Origin: Artemisia argyi
Taxonomy: Eukaryota > Streptophyta > Magnoliopsida > Asterales > Asteraceae
Direction: 5' to 3'
DNA length: 64,000 nucleotides
Assembly (NCBI GenBank): GCA_030686995.1
Contig: CM060703.1
Location: 1,086,501-1,150,500 of the forward strand
Part shown: positions 35,165 through 47,691 of the stretch, in pieces
How positions within the stretch are numbered: the first letter of the stretch is position 1
How the letters are laid out: each line of letters begins with the position of its first letter
Program-made: the position numbers and the translations under genes
The notes under the pieces: model-generated
What the model was told of the DNA's origin: nothing
What the model saw: only the letters and a program-made list of their open reading frames with translations
The model's database searches: none

Positions 35165-35386
35165 ATCATGTATATTCTTTTCTTATTTGCAAAGTTTTGC
35201 ATATTTGGTGATTTTACATTCTTTATTAAAGACCTATAATGTTCCTGACAAATTCTTTTACCAAGCTAGCAAATAAACTCTTTTTCTTTAGAATAAAGTA
35301 AAGTAAAAATCACAAAGCAAAATTTAATATGCTAAACCTTGCCAATGAGAAAAGAATATACACTCTAAAGCATGATAGATAGATAG

Positions 35387-35424
<38 letters not shown>

Positions 35425-36250
35425 TGGAAGAAAAATGGAAAAAGTAGATGAAGATGAAGATGAAGATGAGAGAACAAAGAGAGAAATACTATTTTTAAAT
35501 TATCTCTGAATTTGTGTTTTGTCTTTTGGCATGTGATATAATTGTTTCTTTATTTCTGTTTTCTTTTTTGTCAGATAAAAACTCAAGTTTAGTTTTTTTA
35601 ATTAATTGAGCTTATAATTTTAGAAAATCATTCTCCAATTCGTAAATTGTATTTTAAAAAAGAGAAAACAAGTTGATACGAGATTTTATATCTGCTACGA
35701 TTTTTTGGCGTAAATAATTTGATTATGATATAGTAATTAAGTTTTCGAACTAGTTAATATAGTGATGCCACTCCGAAGGATGTTTGCATGTCTGTTCGGG
35801 TTTAAAAATTGCCTTACAACCTTACTGTGTACAACTATTAAATTATTGCTTAAAGTTTAAAGTATGTTATAAAAGTGTATCCAAAGAGAAAACTAAGTTC
35901 TAAATTAGCGGGTCAACAAGTCAAACGGTCAATAGGTAAATTCAATTTTGATTATGGTATAGTGATTTAGTTTTACTCCTGGATGCGCCACTACTCTAAA
36001 GTGGTTTTTTTACTAAGTTGATGCGATAAATTAGCGGTTCAACAAGTCAAACGGTCAATAGGTCAAGTTGTGTCATATGATGTTTTTTCAACGATTAAAA
36101 TTGAGATTTGTTTTTTTCTATAACTAATTGACAATGCAATGTGCATGTACTTGTTTCTAAAAGATGTTTTTTTTTTTTTTTTTTTTAATCATAGTGATAA
36201 AACTAAGAAAACTTAAACAAATCTTTAATTGTAATATTGTTTATAATTAC
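35165..36250 (-). repeat. DC1-upstream module, copy 4 (long form)
   Basis: Begins TTCTTTTCTTATTTGCAAAG and continues beyond the core module through TAAAGTTTAAAGTATGTTAT and GATGCGATAAATTAGCGG to about 36250. The whole long form recurs at 43228-45008, where a hAT element interrupts it. An A tract lies at about 35391-35421. No DC1 coding sequence is attached. Confidence 0.75.
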
Positions 36251-36443
36251 TGAGAACATAAAAAAAAAATGTATATATGCTTTATCAACTTTTGAACACA
36301 AGTAACATTTACCTAGACACAAATACAAAATTGCAAACACAACAAATAGAACACACAGATGCACCATATGATGGTTGAGCCACACAAAAAATATTACAAA
36401 TTGCTATATCTAGGATACTTTGCAATTTTATCCAAACTAGGTA

Positions 36444-36448
<5 letters not shown>

Positions 36449-36481
<33 letters not shown>
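36449..36481. repeat. poly(T) tract
   Basis: About 32 consecutive T, followed by TACCCGTGCACGCACAGG, a GC-rich inverted motif of the sort seen near transposon ends. Confidence 0.85.
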
Positions 36482-36894
36482 CAATACTACCCGTGCACGC
36501 ACAGGATTTTTACTAAAAGTTATGGTTAAGTATGTTAAACATTAAATCAATATTTTCGTTAGTATTCCTTGTTTAGCGGTGGTAACAATTATAGGCTCTA
36601 TTCGTATTAAAAGGTTGCCATGAATATCGTAGCTTTATCATAATGCAACCGTAATCACCTACTCGTGTTGCATTTGTGTAACAATTCCTGATAAACCACC
36701 AATCAGCGGGCCTTTGTTACACCCAAATATACCCATCAAAACAAAGGATTTGATAACCTGACCTTGTTGGGGATATCATGGGCAAAAGAGAAAGAGGGTT
36801 AAAGAGGGCAATCCAAACACATAATTGGTTTGTTCTTAGGCCATCTAGCAAAGCTCTCCGCGACACCTCTTCTCAAGAACAACAATACTATTAT

Positions 36895-37540
36895 GATTGC
36901 ATTAATCTGATCAAAATAGTGCAACAAATAATAACTACTCCGTATAAGAGTAATAATGAATTATATAGTTATTCCTTATACAAACTCGAATTCCTCAGAC
37001 TTGCAGCTACGTTTTATAATGCTTTTTATAGCAACAACGGTTCCATCTCTCAACATACCCTTGTGAATAGCCGAAAACACACTCTTGCTTGCCTAACAAA
37101 TTTCTAGACGCAAAGTATTGCGTTGCTGACTCTTATCTCTTACAAATTAAACCTAAGACTTCTCATTATTTCTTAAAAGACCCCGCCAAATCGTCGATCC
37201 TCGGCTACCCGGTCCCACCCATTAGGGCACTCGAGGTTGATTATAGGTGACCCATTTTTTCTACATGCTTCCTTTGACTTCAGCTGGTCAATTGGTCCAT
37301 TAGAATGGTCAAACTTATTGCTGCGTTTTTCTGCTCTGTTTAAAAAATGTGAAACTGCTAAGAAACCAATGACTGATAATCCCATGATTGCTACTAACAC
37401 TCCAACAATAATAGAACCTTGAATTTACCTTGTGTCGGGTAAGTGGTTGTTGTTTCTGAGCAATAAGAGAAGCCTACAACCATTCAACCAATGACAGATT
37501 GTCTGTTGAGATAACATTTGTGGCCTCACCTTTCAAAGTC
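36895..37540 (-). pseudogene. LRR receptor-like kinase fragment
   Basis: On the minus strand a membrane segment (GSIIVGVLVAIMGLSVIGFL) is followed by a basic juxtamembrane stretch and SPIINLECPNGWDRVAEDRR, a phrase I know from a plant LRR receptor-kinase subfamily (At5g51560-like) just before the kinase domain. After 37170, RFNL and YFASRNLLGK lead to GMLRDGTVVAIKSIIKRSCK, the start of the kinase domain with its VAIK lysine motif. In-frame stops and at least one frameshift (near 37060-37100) separate the pieces, and the rest of the kinase is absent. Clearly not functional. It lies just 3' of the auxin-response-factor fragment in the same orientation. Confidence 0.72.
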
Positions 37541-37875
37541 GTCTGTCAAAACGAAGAACCAACCATCAGTACGTTACAGGAGGTGTTTGTTTAAGCTTAT
37601 TTAGCTTATGGCTTATGGAGTTTTTGAAAGACTAATAAGGACACAATTTTGGGCTTATGAGCTTATCCCGATTATAGCTTATCAAAGTTCATAAGTATTC
37701 ACTATGTATATTCGGAAAAATTTCTCAAATGCGCTCTAAACTAACAAAGGGTCTTAAAGTTTCAATATAACTAATGGGCAGTACACCAATTTACTCGAAA
37801 CCCAATATACTATAATAAAACAAATCATACATCAGGTATTAGCCTATAAAAGAGTGTTATTTTACAAAATGTTTG

Positions 37876-38217
37876 ATCACGTCCATACAGAGGTGACACC
37901 GGACCTACATTTTCTTGACCTTGCAAGACCTTAGAGGATCTTATTGATTCCTCAAAGTCTACATATCCACCCCGTGTTGCAAAAAGAGAGCAAAAATCAC
38001 TAATCTATAAAGTAAAATGATATTTTTTTGGGAAAAACATCAAACACAGGGTACTAATATTATGTCCAGTTTCTTTTGAGGCATCAAATGTATTTTTTTC
38101 ATTAATTAAGACTATACAACTTAACTAAAAGAACTTAAGTAGGTTTACAGATTACAAAAATGTGACCTGTCCAGTTAACTGCTACGGTAAACGAAGTAAA
38201 AAAAATCTATATCTTGA

Positions 38218-38257
<40 letters not shown>

Positions 38258-38731
38258 GTAAGCTAGATAGCCTTAATTCCTGGATTAACTAAAAAAGTTT
38301 GATAACTCAAATGGAAATTGGAGATAAGTTTAATACCCATTTATGCAATATTATCTAATATTTACAGATTTAACTTGATGGTCGCTAAAGATGAGTTCAA
38401 GAAAGAATCCTACCAGCTACAGGAAGGGAGGAAGGAGTTGCATGCAGCCCTGCACACAGTTTCTTGAACCGTGGGGAAGACTGAATTTTTAACAACGGAG
38501 GATAGATCGATATCCCATGAAGATATTCGTTCCTGATGATCAACTCCTATATCTTCATCGCACCTCACCTGTTCTCGAGACATCAATGTATATAAATATA
38601 CAGAACAACTTTACGAAATGGTTTCTTTGAATGAAGTTAAAATGTCACGTGATGTACCATTAGGCATCTCCATTTTGAGTTAGACCACTTGAAAGGATCC
38701 ATATCACCAACACCGGGCACAACTCCGGGGT
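37876..38731 (-). pseudogene. Auxin response factor (ARF3/ARF4-like) fragment
   Basis: Three exon pieces on the minus strand. 38658-38731 reads PGVVPGVGDMDPFKWSNSKW then RCLM. 38414-38568 follows across GTAC..ACAG with VRCDEDIGVDHQERISSWDI. About 37876-37990 reads GGYVDFEESIRSSKVLQGQE then NVGPVSPLYG. The first two are the conserved end of the ARF domain that follows the B3 DNA-binding domain; the third matches the ARF3/ARF4 clade. W is changed to C in VRWDE, and the third piece has GCAA where a GCAG acceptor is expected. No B3 domain is present on either side up to 40775. I read it as a captured or leftover internal fragment. Confidence 0.8.
38220..38256. repeat. poly(A) tract
   Basis: About 37 consecutive A, inside an intron of the ARF fragment. 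Confidence 0.9.
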
Positions 38732-40775
38732 CTCACTAACATAGCCCTGTTGACCACAGAGAAAATGGATAAGTTTTAAATTTATTAGGTGTTGTAAAAG
38801 TGGCCAAATGGCTACTTGCACTTGTACTTTAACAAAGAAACTAAGAAAAGCAACACAGCAAGACCAAATTAAACTAAGATAACAATAATAAGTGACCCAA
38901 TGTATTTGTGAGAGTATTGGCTTATATAGGAGAACTTGAAGAAATGCAAATTGAGTAGATTATATATCGAGGTAAATACCAGTTCAATATCAGTTTCGAT
39001 ATTACTTTAGCCCTGCCCATTTACTTTAAAATAAAGCTTTTGTTCAACTGAGCTGGATATATATAAGCTAATTTGCCTACAGTTTATAGTAGTACATAAA
39101 TGACAGCAGGGTACATAAATGACACCAAGTAAAATGTAAGTCTCATTGCAAGGCCAGTTTGCCAAGTGAGTTAGCAGTGATAAGATTGATAATACTGACA
39201 GGACAAATGGAGTTTAGCAAAAATATTAAATATTAGGAAAAATTCAGAGGTGGTGAGAGCGACTGGTCATACAAGTTGGATGATGGGTTAAATCGGGTCA
39301 ACTTTTAGTACGAGTCAAAACAGCCCTGGTTGAGTTGGGTTGACCCACACAAGCTACTTAGTCCAACTTTCTAATACCTGTATGGAAGATTAGTTCATGA
39401 CATATATTTACAAAACGAATATCATTACAGTTATAAATTTATAATCTAAAATAGAAAAATAAAATCGCTTAAGGAAATTGTTTGCATTGATATTAGACTT
39501 GGGGCAACTTGCAATCCGTTCGACCCATTTGACCCATTCCCACTGTTACCTACTCGATCTGTTTGGAATTCATTTATGTTACCCATTCGACCCATTAAAT
39601 ATCAAATATAACCCAAACTGACCATTCATAAGTAAAGGGATCGAAATTTCCAACTCTAATTTTCTGTATTACAATATCTTAATCAAAATTAGTACATAAC
39701 TTGTTCTTTCTAGCAATTCAGTGTCTTATTTGACTTCATTGTCTAACAATAGGTTCGTGCTGAGCTCTTCACCACGTTAATATAATAATATCAGTGGCTT
39801 GCATATCATTGAGTTGTTTTATAACAATATCATTGTAGACATTGATCCTTCATTATGGGCGCAATATTTTATGCATCAACTTTTTATCGCTGATGACTTT
39901 GAGAAACATAGAATAGAGCAAAACTTCATCAAATATTTGTGAAAATAAAATACTCAATATAAGGAGAAGAAAAGTAACAAATATATACTGAAATTGGAAG
40001 CAATGCATATAAATACACTACAAAAACAACCACTAAATGGCATAGTAGTAAGGTCTTTGGTTTCCTCACAGGGTTCAAACATCGCTAGGTGTACATTTGG
40101 GGGTGGCTAGGGAAGGGTCAGAAACGGTCATCGATTAACCCGGTGAGGCCACGTATATATAAGTCAAAAAGGCCCCCCTTCCCGTGTAACATGAGAGGGA
40201 AAACCTTATCCATTTACCCGTTATATGGATAAATGCAAGTCATTGACAATGAATTTATGGAAATACACGTCAGGTACTTGGACACTCATAATATGGTAAA
40301 ACACACCAATGGAATCATTATAATGCTTAATCTAAAACACTCAAAGCCACCCTAAAATTGTCTATACCAAGGAAACTACTTTCTATAGTAATGGCAAATG
40401 ATAACCTACATTCGGTTAACGTGGTTAAAATAAACTCATCATACGGTTTTACATATATATCTAGTCATCAGTTAAAACCTAATAATGCGTGGTAACAAAA
40501 ATCAATTAGTGGAAAAGAAAGGATAATCTCAGATAAACAAACCCACAAACCTTAATAAAAATCAATAATCTCCTACATGGTATACAGACTTTAATCAATT
40601 GATCAAGTCACCAAAACTGAAGCATAGGTTCGAGTTTCAAGAACCCTAGTTTCGGGTCTCTTCAATAATCGAAACAGGATAATGATTCAATCAATCAATT
40701 TGACCTAAGAATAATGAATCAAAATTTTTGGTACATTGGTTTGGGGTTATGTGAAGTAGAAGTAGAAAATCGATT
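38732..40775. other. Gene-free spacer with one SINE
   Basis: AT-rich. Contains GGGTCAA/TTGACCC-rich stretches near 39290-39600 and the SINE at 40036-40210. No ARF exons or other coding sequence was seen. Confidence 0.5.
40036..40210 (+). mobile_element. SINE (tRNA-like head)
   Basis: GCATAGTAGTAAGGTC resembles an A box and GGGTTCAAACATCGC a B box. The body TTTGGGGGTGGCTAGGG..AACGGTCATCG and tail GGAAAACC match the copy at 62268-62461. Boundaries are approximate and no clear target duplication was found. Confidence 0.65.
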
Positions 40776-42882
40776 GAGCTAATTCCAAAAACACCCCACA
40801 AGTACAACTTCACTCACCCTATATACCCCAAAAATTTCAGTTTTCTTCAAATACCACAGGGGCGATTCTCTCCCAAAAATTCTTGGGCGACTCTCACATA
40901 TTTAGAACAAGTGTCCCTATCCTTGGGCCCACTATGTACTTTCATAGTACTAGTTATCCAGGTTATTTTTTGGGCGACTGGGCTCACATTTTTTTGGCGA
41001 CTTGGCTTTTTTGACTTTTAATTAACTACATTTTTTGTCTTTGTAATTTGGTTGGTATTTCATTTTTGATCCTTGTGATTTTCATCTTTTCGTCCAAGAT
41101 TTAACACGCACCACCACCACCGGATCTTTTAACCCACATACAAATTTCCAATCTTTTATTCATTACATCAAAAACCCACCAATAGCAGATGATTGATTGA
41201 TTCATTCATTTATTGCTTACTACTGTAGTAAAACTATCTTACTAATAAAAACACTTTTGCTATTATAATGCACTAGCAGATTTACATACCAATTCTAATA
41301 TCACACAAGATACAACATCCAAATCACAAGTTACAACTTCAAATTAAATACCAAACTCAAATACCCAATCAAATCTTTCATCTATTCAAAAATATTATAC
41401 ATCGATACCTTATTCAACAAAATCAAACACATATATTTTTTAGTTTACAACCATTAAAATAAAGAGTTTCTTACATGATATCAACAAGACAATTAAAACT
41501 AACATTTATCATCTTCATCGTTTCTTAACCTCTAACCACTACATCCGGCAACACACCACCACCACAGGCACAGATTTGGTGGCCACCATCGTCCCACCGC
41601 CTCCACAACCACGATACAAACACACACTCATACAAACACCAGATCCGGATCCTTCATTTAGGAGCAGTAGGGTGGAAATTTGAAAATGGATAGTTTTCGG
41701 TGTGGTGGGTTTTATGTAGAGGTGGCAATTTGTGCCAAAAAAAAAAAAAAAATGGGCTAAATGGGCAAATTTTTAAAAGATTTGGGTACATTTGGTCTCC
41801 CTCTTTTTTTTTGAAATGGGCATATATTGCCCATTTAGAAATTAAATGGGCAAAATGGGCACATGTTTTTCTCTCGCATTAAATTGTTTTTAATGAAAAA
41901 CTTATAGATATAATATATTTAGTTACTTAAATATAAATGAGGTGTTACGTTTGAGGAATTTTTTTTGTTGTTTTAGGACTTTTTTAAGATGATTCGTATA
42001 ACATGCGCCCGTTTGGCCCGCGCCCGTTTAGCCCGTGCCCGTTTAGCCCATAGTCCGTTTAGCCCGTAGCCCGTTTAGCCCATAGCCCGTGCCCGCCCGG
42101 TCCGCCCGTTTTGCCACCTCTAGTTTTATGTGTCGTGTGTTTGGATTTATTTTTGTGTGAGACTTGCGTATATAGACCTTAAGACTGAGTATTGTATAGG
42201 ATCTTTGGATTAGATCCATGTGTTCTCGATCTCTATGTTTGGATTTTGATTGTGTGTTTGTTTTTTATGTTTGATTGGGTTTGGATTTTTGGGTTTATCA
42301 TATTTGGATGATTTTTTTGAGAGTGACAGATTTATGAGTGATTCGTGGGTGAGGATAGAGAAGTGAAAAAAAAAACACATGGTTTAGTAACAATCGACGA
42401 AGATGGTGGTTGGTAGTCGGAGGTGGTGGCCGGAATCTAGGTGTGAATATGTAGAAGATGAAGATAATGAATATGGGGTATTTTATATTTTGTATAAAAA
42501 ATAAAGTGTATATTGTACCCCCTTTAGATGATTCTTTGGATGATTTTTTTGAGTGTGACAATAAATTAAAAAATAATAAATCATAAGGATCAAAAATGAA
42601 ATACTAAGCAAATTACAAAGACTAAAAATGTAGTTAATTAAAAGTCAAAAAAGCCAAGTCGCCCAAAAAATGTGGGCCCAGTCGCCCTAAAAATAACCTG
42701 GATAACTAGTACTATGAAAGTACATAGTGGGCCCAAGGATAGGGACACTTGTCCCAAATATGTAAGAGTCGCCCAAGAATTTTTGGGAGAGAATCGCCCC
42801 TGGGGTATTTGAAGAAAACCAAAATTTTTGGGGTACATAGGGTGGTGGAGTTGTACTTGTGGGGTGTTTTTGGAATTAGCTC
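40776..42882. mobile_element. Mutator-like element with long terminal inverted repeats (2,107 bp)
   Basis: Terminal inverted repeats of about 307 bp (40776-41084 and 42576-42882) start GAGCTAATTCCAAAAACACC. The 9-bp flanks AAATCGATT (40767-40775, 42883-42891) are identical, the hallmark of Mutator transposition. The interior has no transposase but holds GC-richer segments (ACCACCACCACCGGATC near 41110; CACCATCGTCCCACCGCC near 41580) that could be acquired host DNA. A hAT MITE is nested at 41717-42122. Confidence 0.92.
41717..42122. mobile_element. hAT MITE nested in the Mutator-like element (406 bp)
   Basis: Ends TAGAGGTGGCAA..TTGCCACCTCTA with an identical 8-bp target duplication GTTTTATG (41709-41716, 42123-42130). 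The interior is built of ATGGGC and GCCCGTTTAGCCC runs. No transposase. Confidence 0.93.
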
Positions 42883-42928
42883 AAATCGATTTTAAGATTT
42901 AAGTTAATTATGTTTTTCTTTGTTAATT

Positions 42929-43164
42929 TTACCATATTAAATGTCCAAAGTCTTTCTATATCAATTTTGACTTTAAATATATTTGTTTGTGTTATATAGT
43001 ATTTGGTAAAAATTATACGCAATGAAAATACATTTAATACTTAATCCATTCATATATTTTGTATCAAGTATTATATTATACAAACACAAATATTTAAGGT
43101 CAAAGTTGAGAAGAAAAGACTTTGAAATGTCAAACATGACATTTAATATGGGACGGAGGGAGTA
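42929..43164. mobile_element. Stowaway-like MITE, left end degraded
   Basis: The right end is GGGACGGAGGGAGTA. The arms pair along CATATTAAATGTC, CAAAGTCTT and TTTGACTTTAAATAT. The left end has lost its CTCCCTCCGTCC. Confidence 0.65.
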
Positions 43165-43227
43165 TTACATAATAAAAACCCTTCAGTATTTTTAGTTACC
43201 TCGCCTTCACAAAGTTATTAATCGTCT

Positions 43228-43441
43228 TGAGTATATGTTCTTTTCTTATTTGCAAAGTTTTGCATATTTGGTGATTTTACATTCTTTATTAAAGGCCTAT
43301 AATGTTCCCTCACAAATTATTTTACCAAGTTAGCAAATAAACTCTTTTTCTTTAGAATAAAGTAAAGTAAAAATCACAAAGCAAAATTTAATATGCTAAA
43401 CCTTGCCAGTGAGAAAAGAATATACACTCTAAAGCATATAG

Positions 43442-43477
<36 letters not shown>

Positions 43478-44237
43478 GGAAGAAAAATGGAAAAAGTAGA
43501 TGAAGATGAAGATGAGAGAACAAAGAGAGAATTGAAATACTATATAAATTATCTCTAAATTTGTGTTTTGTCTTTTGGCATGTGATATAACTGTATCTTT
43601 ATTTCTTTTTTCTTTTTTTGTCTGATAAAAGCTCAATAAGTTTAGTTTTTTTAATTAGTTGAGCTTATAATTTTAGAAAGTAATTCTCCAATTCGGTACA
43701 TTGTATTTTAGAAAGAGAAAACAAGTTGATACGAGATTTTATATATGCTATGATTTTTTTGGCGTAAATAATTTTGATTATGATAGTAGTAATTATGTTT
43801 TCGAACTAGTTAATATAGTGATGCCAATCCGATAGATGTTTGCATGTCTGTTCGGGTTTAAAATAGCCTTACAACCTTACTGTGTACAACTATAAAATTA
43901 TTGCTTAAAGTTTAAAGTATGTTATAAAAGTCTACCAAAAAGAAATTAAACTATGTTACATATTAATAATACACAGGCCCGGATTTAAGCATGTGCGGGG
44001 TGTGCGACGGCACAGGGTCTCCATTTTCTTAGGGCCCCAATTTCTAGATCTGTGGTGTTAGTATAAACTCATTTTTTGAAGTTTTTACACAGTAATATGG
44101 TGTTTATGAAGGTGTAAATACGTTTTACAATGTTAAAGTTTAAGGATTTGAATCAGAGATTGGAGAAACATAACTTAAATAACGTCTTTAATGGAGTAGA
44201 GATATACAGGATAGTGAAGGGGATGACACAAAACCCA

Positions 44238-44292
<55 letters not shown>

Positions 44293-45008
44293 TGTAAATT
44301 ACAAGTTTAATCCTTATAGATTATAGTTTGTCAGTTATGGTATTTTGTTTAACACTTTAGCAAATGGAATATATTAAAACTGTATTCTTATCTTCAAATA
44401 TTATCTCTATACGCTACCATTTGTAACAACTGTTTTGCTATAAGCATTAAAGATAATTTTTGCATGTCTTGGAAAATTGAATGGATTATATGACAAAAAA
44501 TACCTAAGATATATTATAAGACGAAAAAAAAAGTAAAGAAATTACTATCAAATTGATTAAGAATTTACAATGCATAATTAGTCAAGTTTACTAATTTTGT
44601 TGCACATAGTGTTCGAGGGCCTCCGGCATAATAAGGCACAGGGCCTCCAAAATCCACATGACGGCCCTGATAATACACTTTTGTCAACCGTACCCGACCG
44701 ACTTACTGACCCGATCATTTGAACCCTTAGCTTTCTCTTCTCAACTAACCATGTAAAGGAACCACCTTATTTTTACTCATGAGTCCGCCACTGCTCTAAA
44801 GTGGTTTCTTTACTAAGTTGATGCGATAAATTAGCGGGTCAACAAGTCAGTCAATAGGTCGGGTTAAGTTGTGTCATATGATTTTTTTTTCTATAACTAA
44901 TTGACAATGCAATGTGCATGTGCGTGTTTCTAAAAGATGATTTTTTTAAATCATAGTGATAAAACTGAGAAAACTTAAACAAGTCTTTAATTGTAATATT
45001 GTTTATAG
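43228..45008 (-). repeat. DC1-upstream module, copy 5 (long form, interrupted)
   Basis: Matches 35165-36250 block for block up to about 43930 and again from about 44790 (GTCCGCCACTGCTCTAAAGT). The gap includes the hAT element 43974-44669. An A tract lies at about 43446-43475. Confidence 0.75.
43974..44669. mobile_element. Non-autonomous hAT element (696 bp)
   Basis: Ends CAGGCCCGG..CGGCCCTG with an identical 8-bp target duplication ATAATACA (43966-43973, 44670-44677). A 47-bp T tract sits inside at 44240-44286. No transposase ORF. Confidence 0.93.
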
Positions 45009-45226
45009 TTCATGAGAACTTAAACTCTTTTTCTTTAGAATAAAGTAAAGTAAAAATCACCAAACAAAATCTAATATGCTAAACCTTGCCAATGAGAAAA
45101 GAATATATACTCATTTGGTCATGTTCTTCAAATCTCTACTACATTTAACGTAAAAGTATAATAATTTGTAGAGAATAGACACATACCATATGTTAGAACA
45201 AATTAATATGTAATAAGGCATGATTA

Positions 45227-45706
45227 TCTATACTACTTATAATACATTTAGACACTTCCCTCCTATTAATTTTTTAAGATTTCTTAATATAAATTTAAAG
45301 TAAATACTACTTATAAAACATAGTTTACAAGTACTTAAAACACAAATAAAAATAAAAAGACACTATTCATCTAATACAATTAATACAATATTAAAAACAC
45401 CCCTTAACCCAAAAATACAACTATTTAAGCACAATGTACAATATAATTAAGCTTCCAAAATATTAAGCTTCTACCCCTTCATAAAAAAGAAAAGAAAAAA
45501 AAAATATTAATACAATTAATACACTATTAAAACACCACTTCAAAAAAAAAAAAAAAAACAACTTTTTAACCACAATATACAATATAATTAAGCTTCTAAA
45601 ACACAAAATATGAGATCCGGCAACCCGAAACAATAATTCGAGATATTCATCTCCGCAAATTTTATTACAGGGTACCCGCCGCCGCATCGCGCGGGTACCC
45701 TGCTAG
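45227..45706 (+). mobile_element. Helitron, non-autonomous (480 bp)
   Basis: Starts A|TCTATACTACTTATAA and ends with a hairpin GGGTACCCGC / GCGGGTACCC followed by TGCTAG|T. There is no target duplication, and the insertion is between A and T as expected. The duplicate locus at 48011-48050 keeps the uninterrupted site (AATGATTA|TATATAT). Confidence 0.93.
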
Positions 45707-45893
45707 TATATATATATATATATGAGATGGGTGAATATAAGGTACATGATATATATATGTTAACTTTTTGTTTCGAACATACGATCCTTTCATATTTCAA
45801 AACTTTTAAATTCTGCATATTTCTTTACCTTATTATTTTCATAATATAATTTCTTTTATGTTACAATACAATTCTATAATGTTTGCATTTGAA

Positions 45894-46227
45894 TAGGGCT
45901 GAGCAAAACAGATCGAAAACCAAATCGAACAAAAAAACCAAGCTGAACCGGTTCGACAGAAACCGAACCGACCATATTTGGTTCAATTTTTTATTCTATA
46001 TTTTTATTATTTTCGGTTTCGGTTTGAATCGGTTCAGTTCGAACCAAAACCCAAAAAAACATACCTAAACCATAAAAACCCAACCGAACCGAAATGATTG
46101 ACAGATAACCGTACCAAACCGAGTCACTTCAGTTTGGTTCTTGGTTCATGCCTTTCACAAAATCAGTTTTCGGTTTGCTTTAGTTTTGGTCGTTGTTCGG
46201 TTCGGTTTGACCCGCTGTTCAACCCTA
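45894..46227. mobile_element. hAT MITE with AACCGAACC-rich interior (334 bp)
   Basis: Ends TAGGGCTGAGCA..TTCAACCCTA. The 8-bp flanks CATTTGAA / CATTTGAT differ by one base. A truncated relative begins at 48210. Confidence 0.85.
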
Positions 46228-46902
46228 CATTTGATTCTGAAAGCATGTTACATTTAATTTTTCTAAAATTATGAACCACAATGGGTATTAGTGTTGTTAT
46301 AAGGTAGAATCGTAATGAATGTATCAATCTCCATATTATTATTGTTTGGATTGTATAGTAGGGTATGGATATCAACTTTTTGACCAAGTGTGATTTTATC
46401 TTCATTTTCTAAATAGTTGAAAAAGATATAAAGAAAACAAACAGAAAAGAAAGAGATTTCATCAAATAACCAGATTCCATCATATAACGATTCTAAATAG
46501 CTTGACTAAAACCATAACATTGATTACATTCTTTATTAAAGATCTATAATATTCCCCGACAAATTTTTTTACCAAGTTAGCAAACAAACTCTTTTTCTTT
46601 AAAATAAAGAAAAGTAAAAATCACCAAGCAAAATCTAATATGCGCAAAACCTTGCGAATGAGAAAAGAATATACAATCTTTTGGTCTCTACAACTCTACT
46701 AGGGGCAAGGTTGTCTAGATCCCGATCCTGATCTTAGGTTTATACAATTATATGTTCCCACATATAAAAACGAGTAGGATAATAGTACGATATTAGTTCG
46801 AGTAGAATTAATCTAGGATCTCACGCATAATCGTAAATGATACGATCCTAATACAATCCCATGTTCTTATTGTTTTTCTTACCTATCTCAAGCCCATTTT
46901 GG

Positions 46903-47691
46903 TAGGGGTGAGCGCGGTTCCAGAACCGCACGGAACCGAACCGGAACCGCGAGAACCGAGAACCGAAAAATAGATGGCCGAGGAACCGAGAACCGGACCG
47001 AGTAACATGTCTCGGTTCCGATTCGGTTCTCGGTCCGGTTCGGTTCCTTGCGGGTCTAACCGATTAGAACCGAAATTTTTAAGAAAAATGCATCTCTTTT
47101 CTCCTTGGATCATCGTGACTTTCTATCTCTCCCACCAGAGCTCAGGTTATATATTATGGGGTGCATGACAAAATATATCTGTAATAAACAAACACATGTA
47201 TATGTGTGTGTAAAATTTGATTAAAACAAGTCTTGTTTTACTAGAGTTTCTTAGATCTAGTTTTGGATGTATCAAGGTAAGAAATATTTTTATTTTCAAA
47301 AGTTCTAAAAAAGATGAAAAATAGATAAAAAATCAGTTGATATATAATTGTGATTTTCGTACTGCCATAGTGAGTTATAGCATACAAATGGCTACATCGG
47401 AGGCAATTCACATATTTTTGGATGAAAAGTTGCTATCTATCTAGGTGAGACAATATTTAATATTGTAGAAACAACATATATTGCATCTTCGTAAAGCCAA
47501 ATGAAATATGTTGCTAATTTAGGTGATACTATAAAAGTAGGCGGTTCTTCGGTTCCGGAACCGATACCCGCGGTTCCGAACCGAACCGAACCGAGAACCG
47601 CAATTTCCAATAAAGAAGAACCGAGAACCGGACCGCGGTTCTAAAATTCGGTTCGGTTCCGGTTCGGTTCTCGGTCCATTTGCTCACCCCT
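46903..47691. mobile_element. hAT-like element with dense GGTTC/GAACC repeats (about 789 bp)
   Basis: Ends TAGGGGTGAGC..GCTCACCCCT flanked by ATTTTGG on both sides (7 bp; the exact border is off by one because of shared bases). Both ends are packed with GGTTCGGTTC / GAACCGAACC runs that can fold back. Confidence 0.8.

Noticed and set aside
36778..37107. 109-codon plus-strand frame
   Set aside because: The minus strand carries recognisable receptor-kinase pieces over the same bases.
42298..42561. 87-codon frame inside the Mutator-like element as a possible transposase
   Set aside because: No transposase motifs; Ser/Pro low complexity with a poly-Phe run from an A tract.
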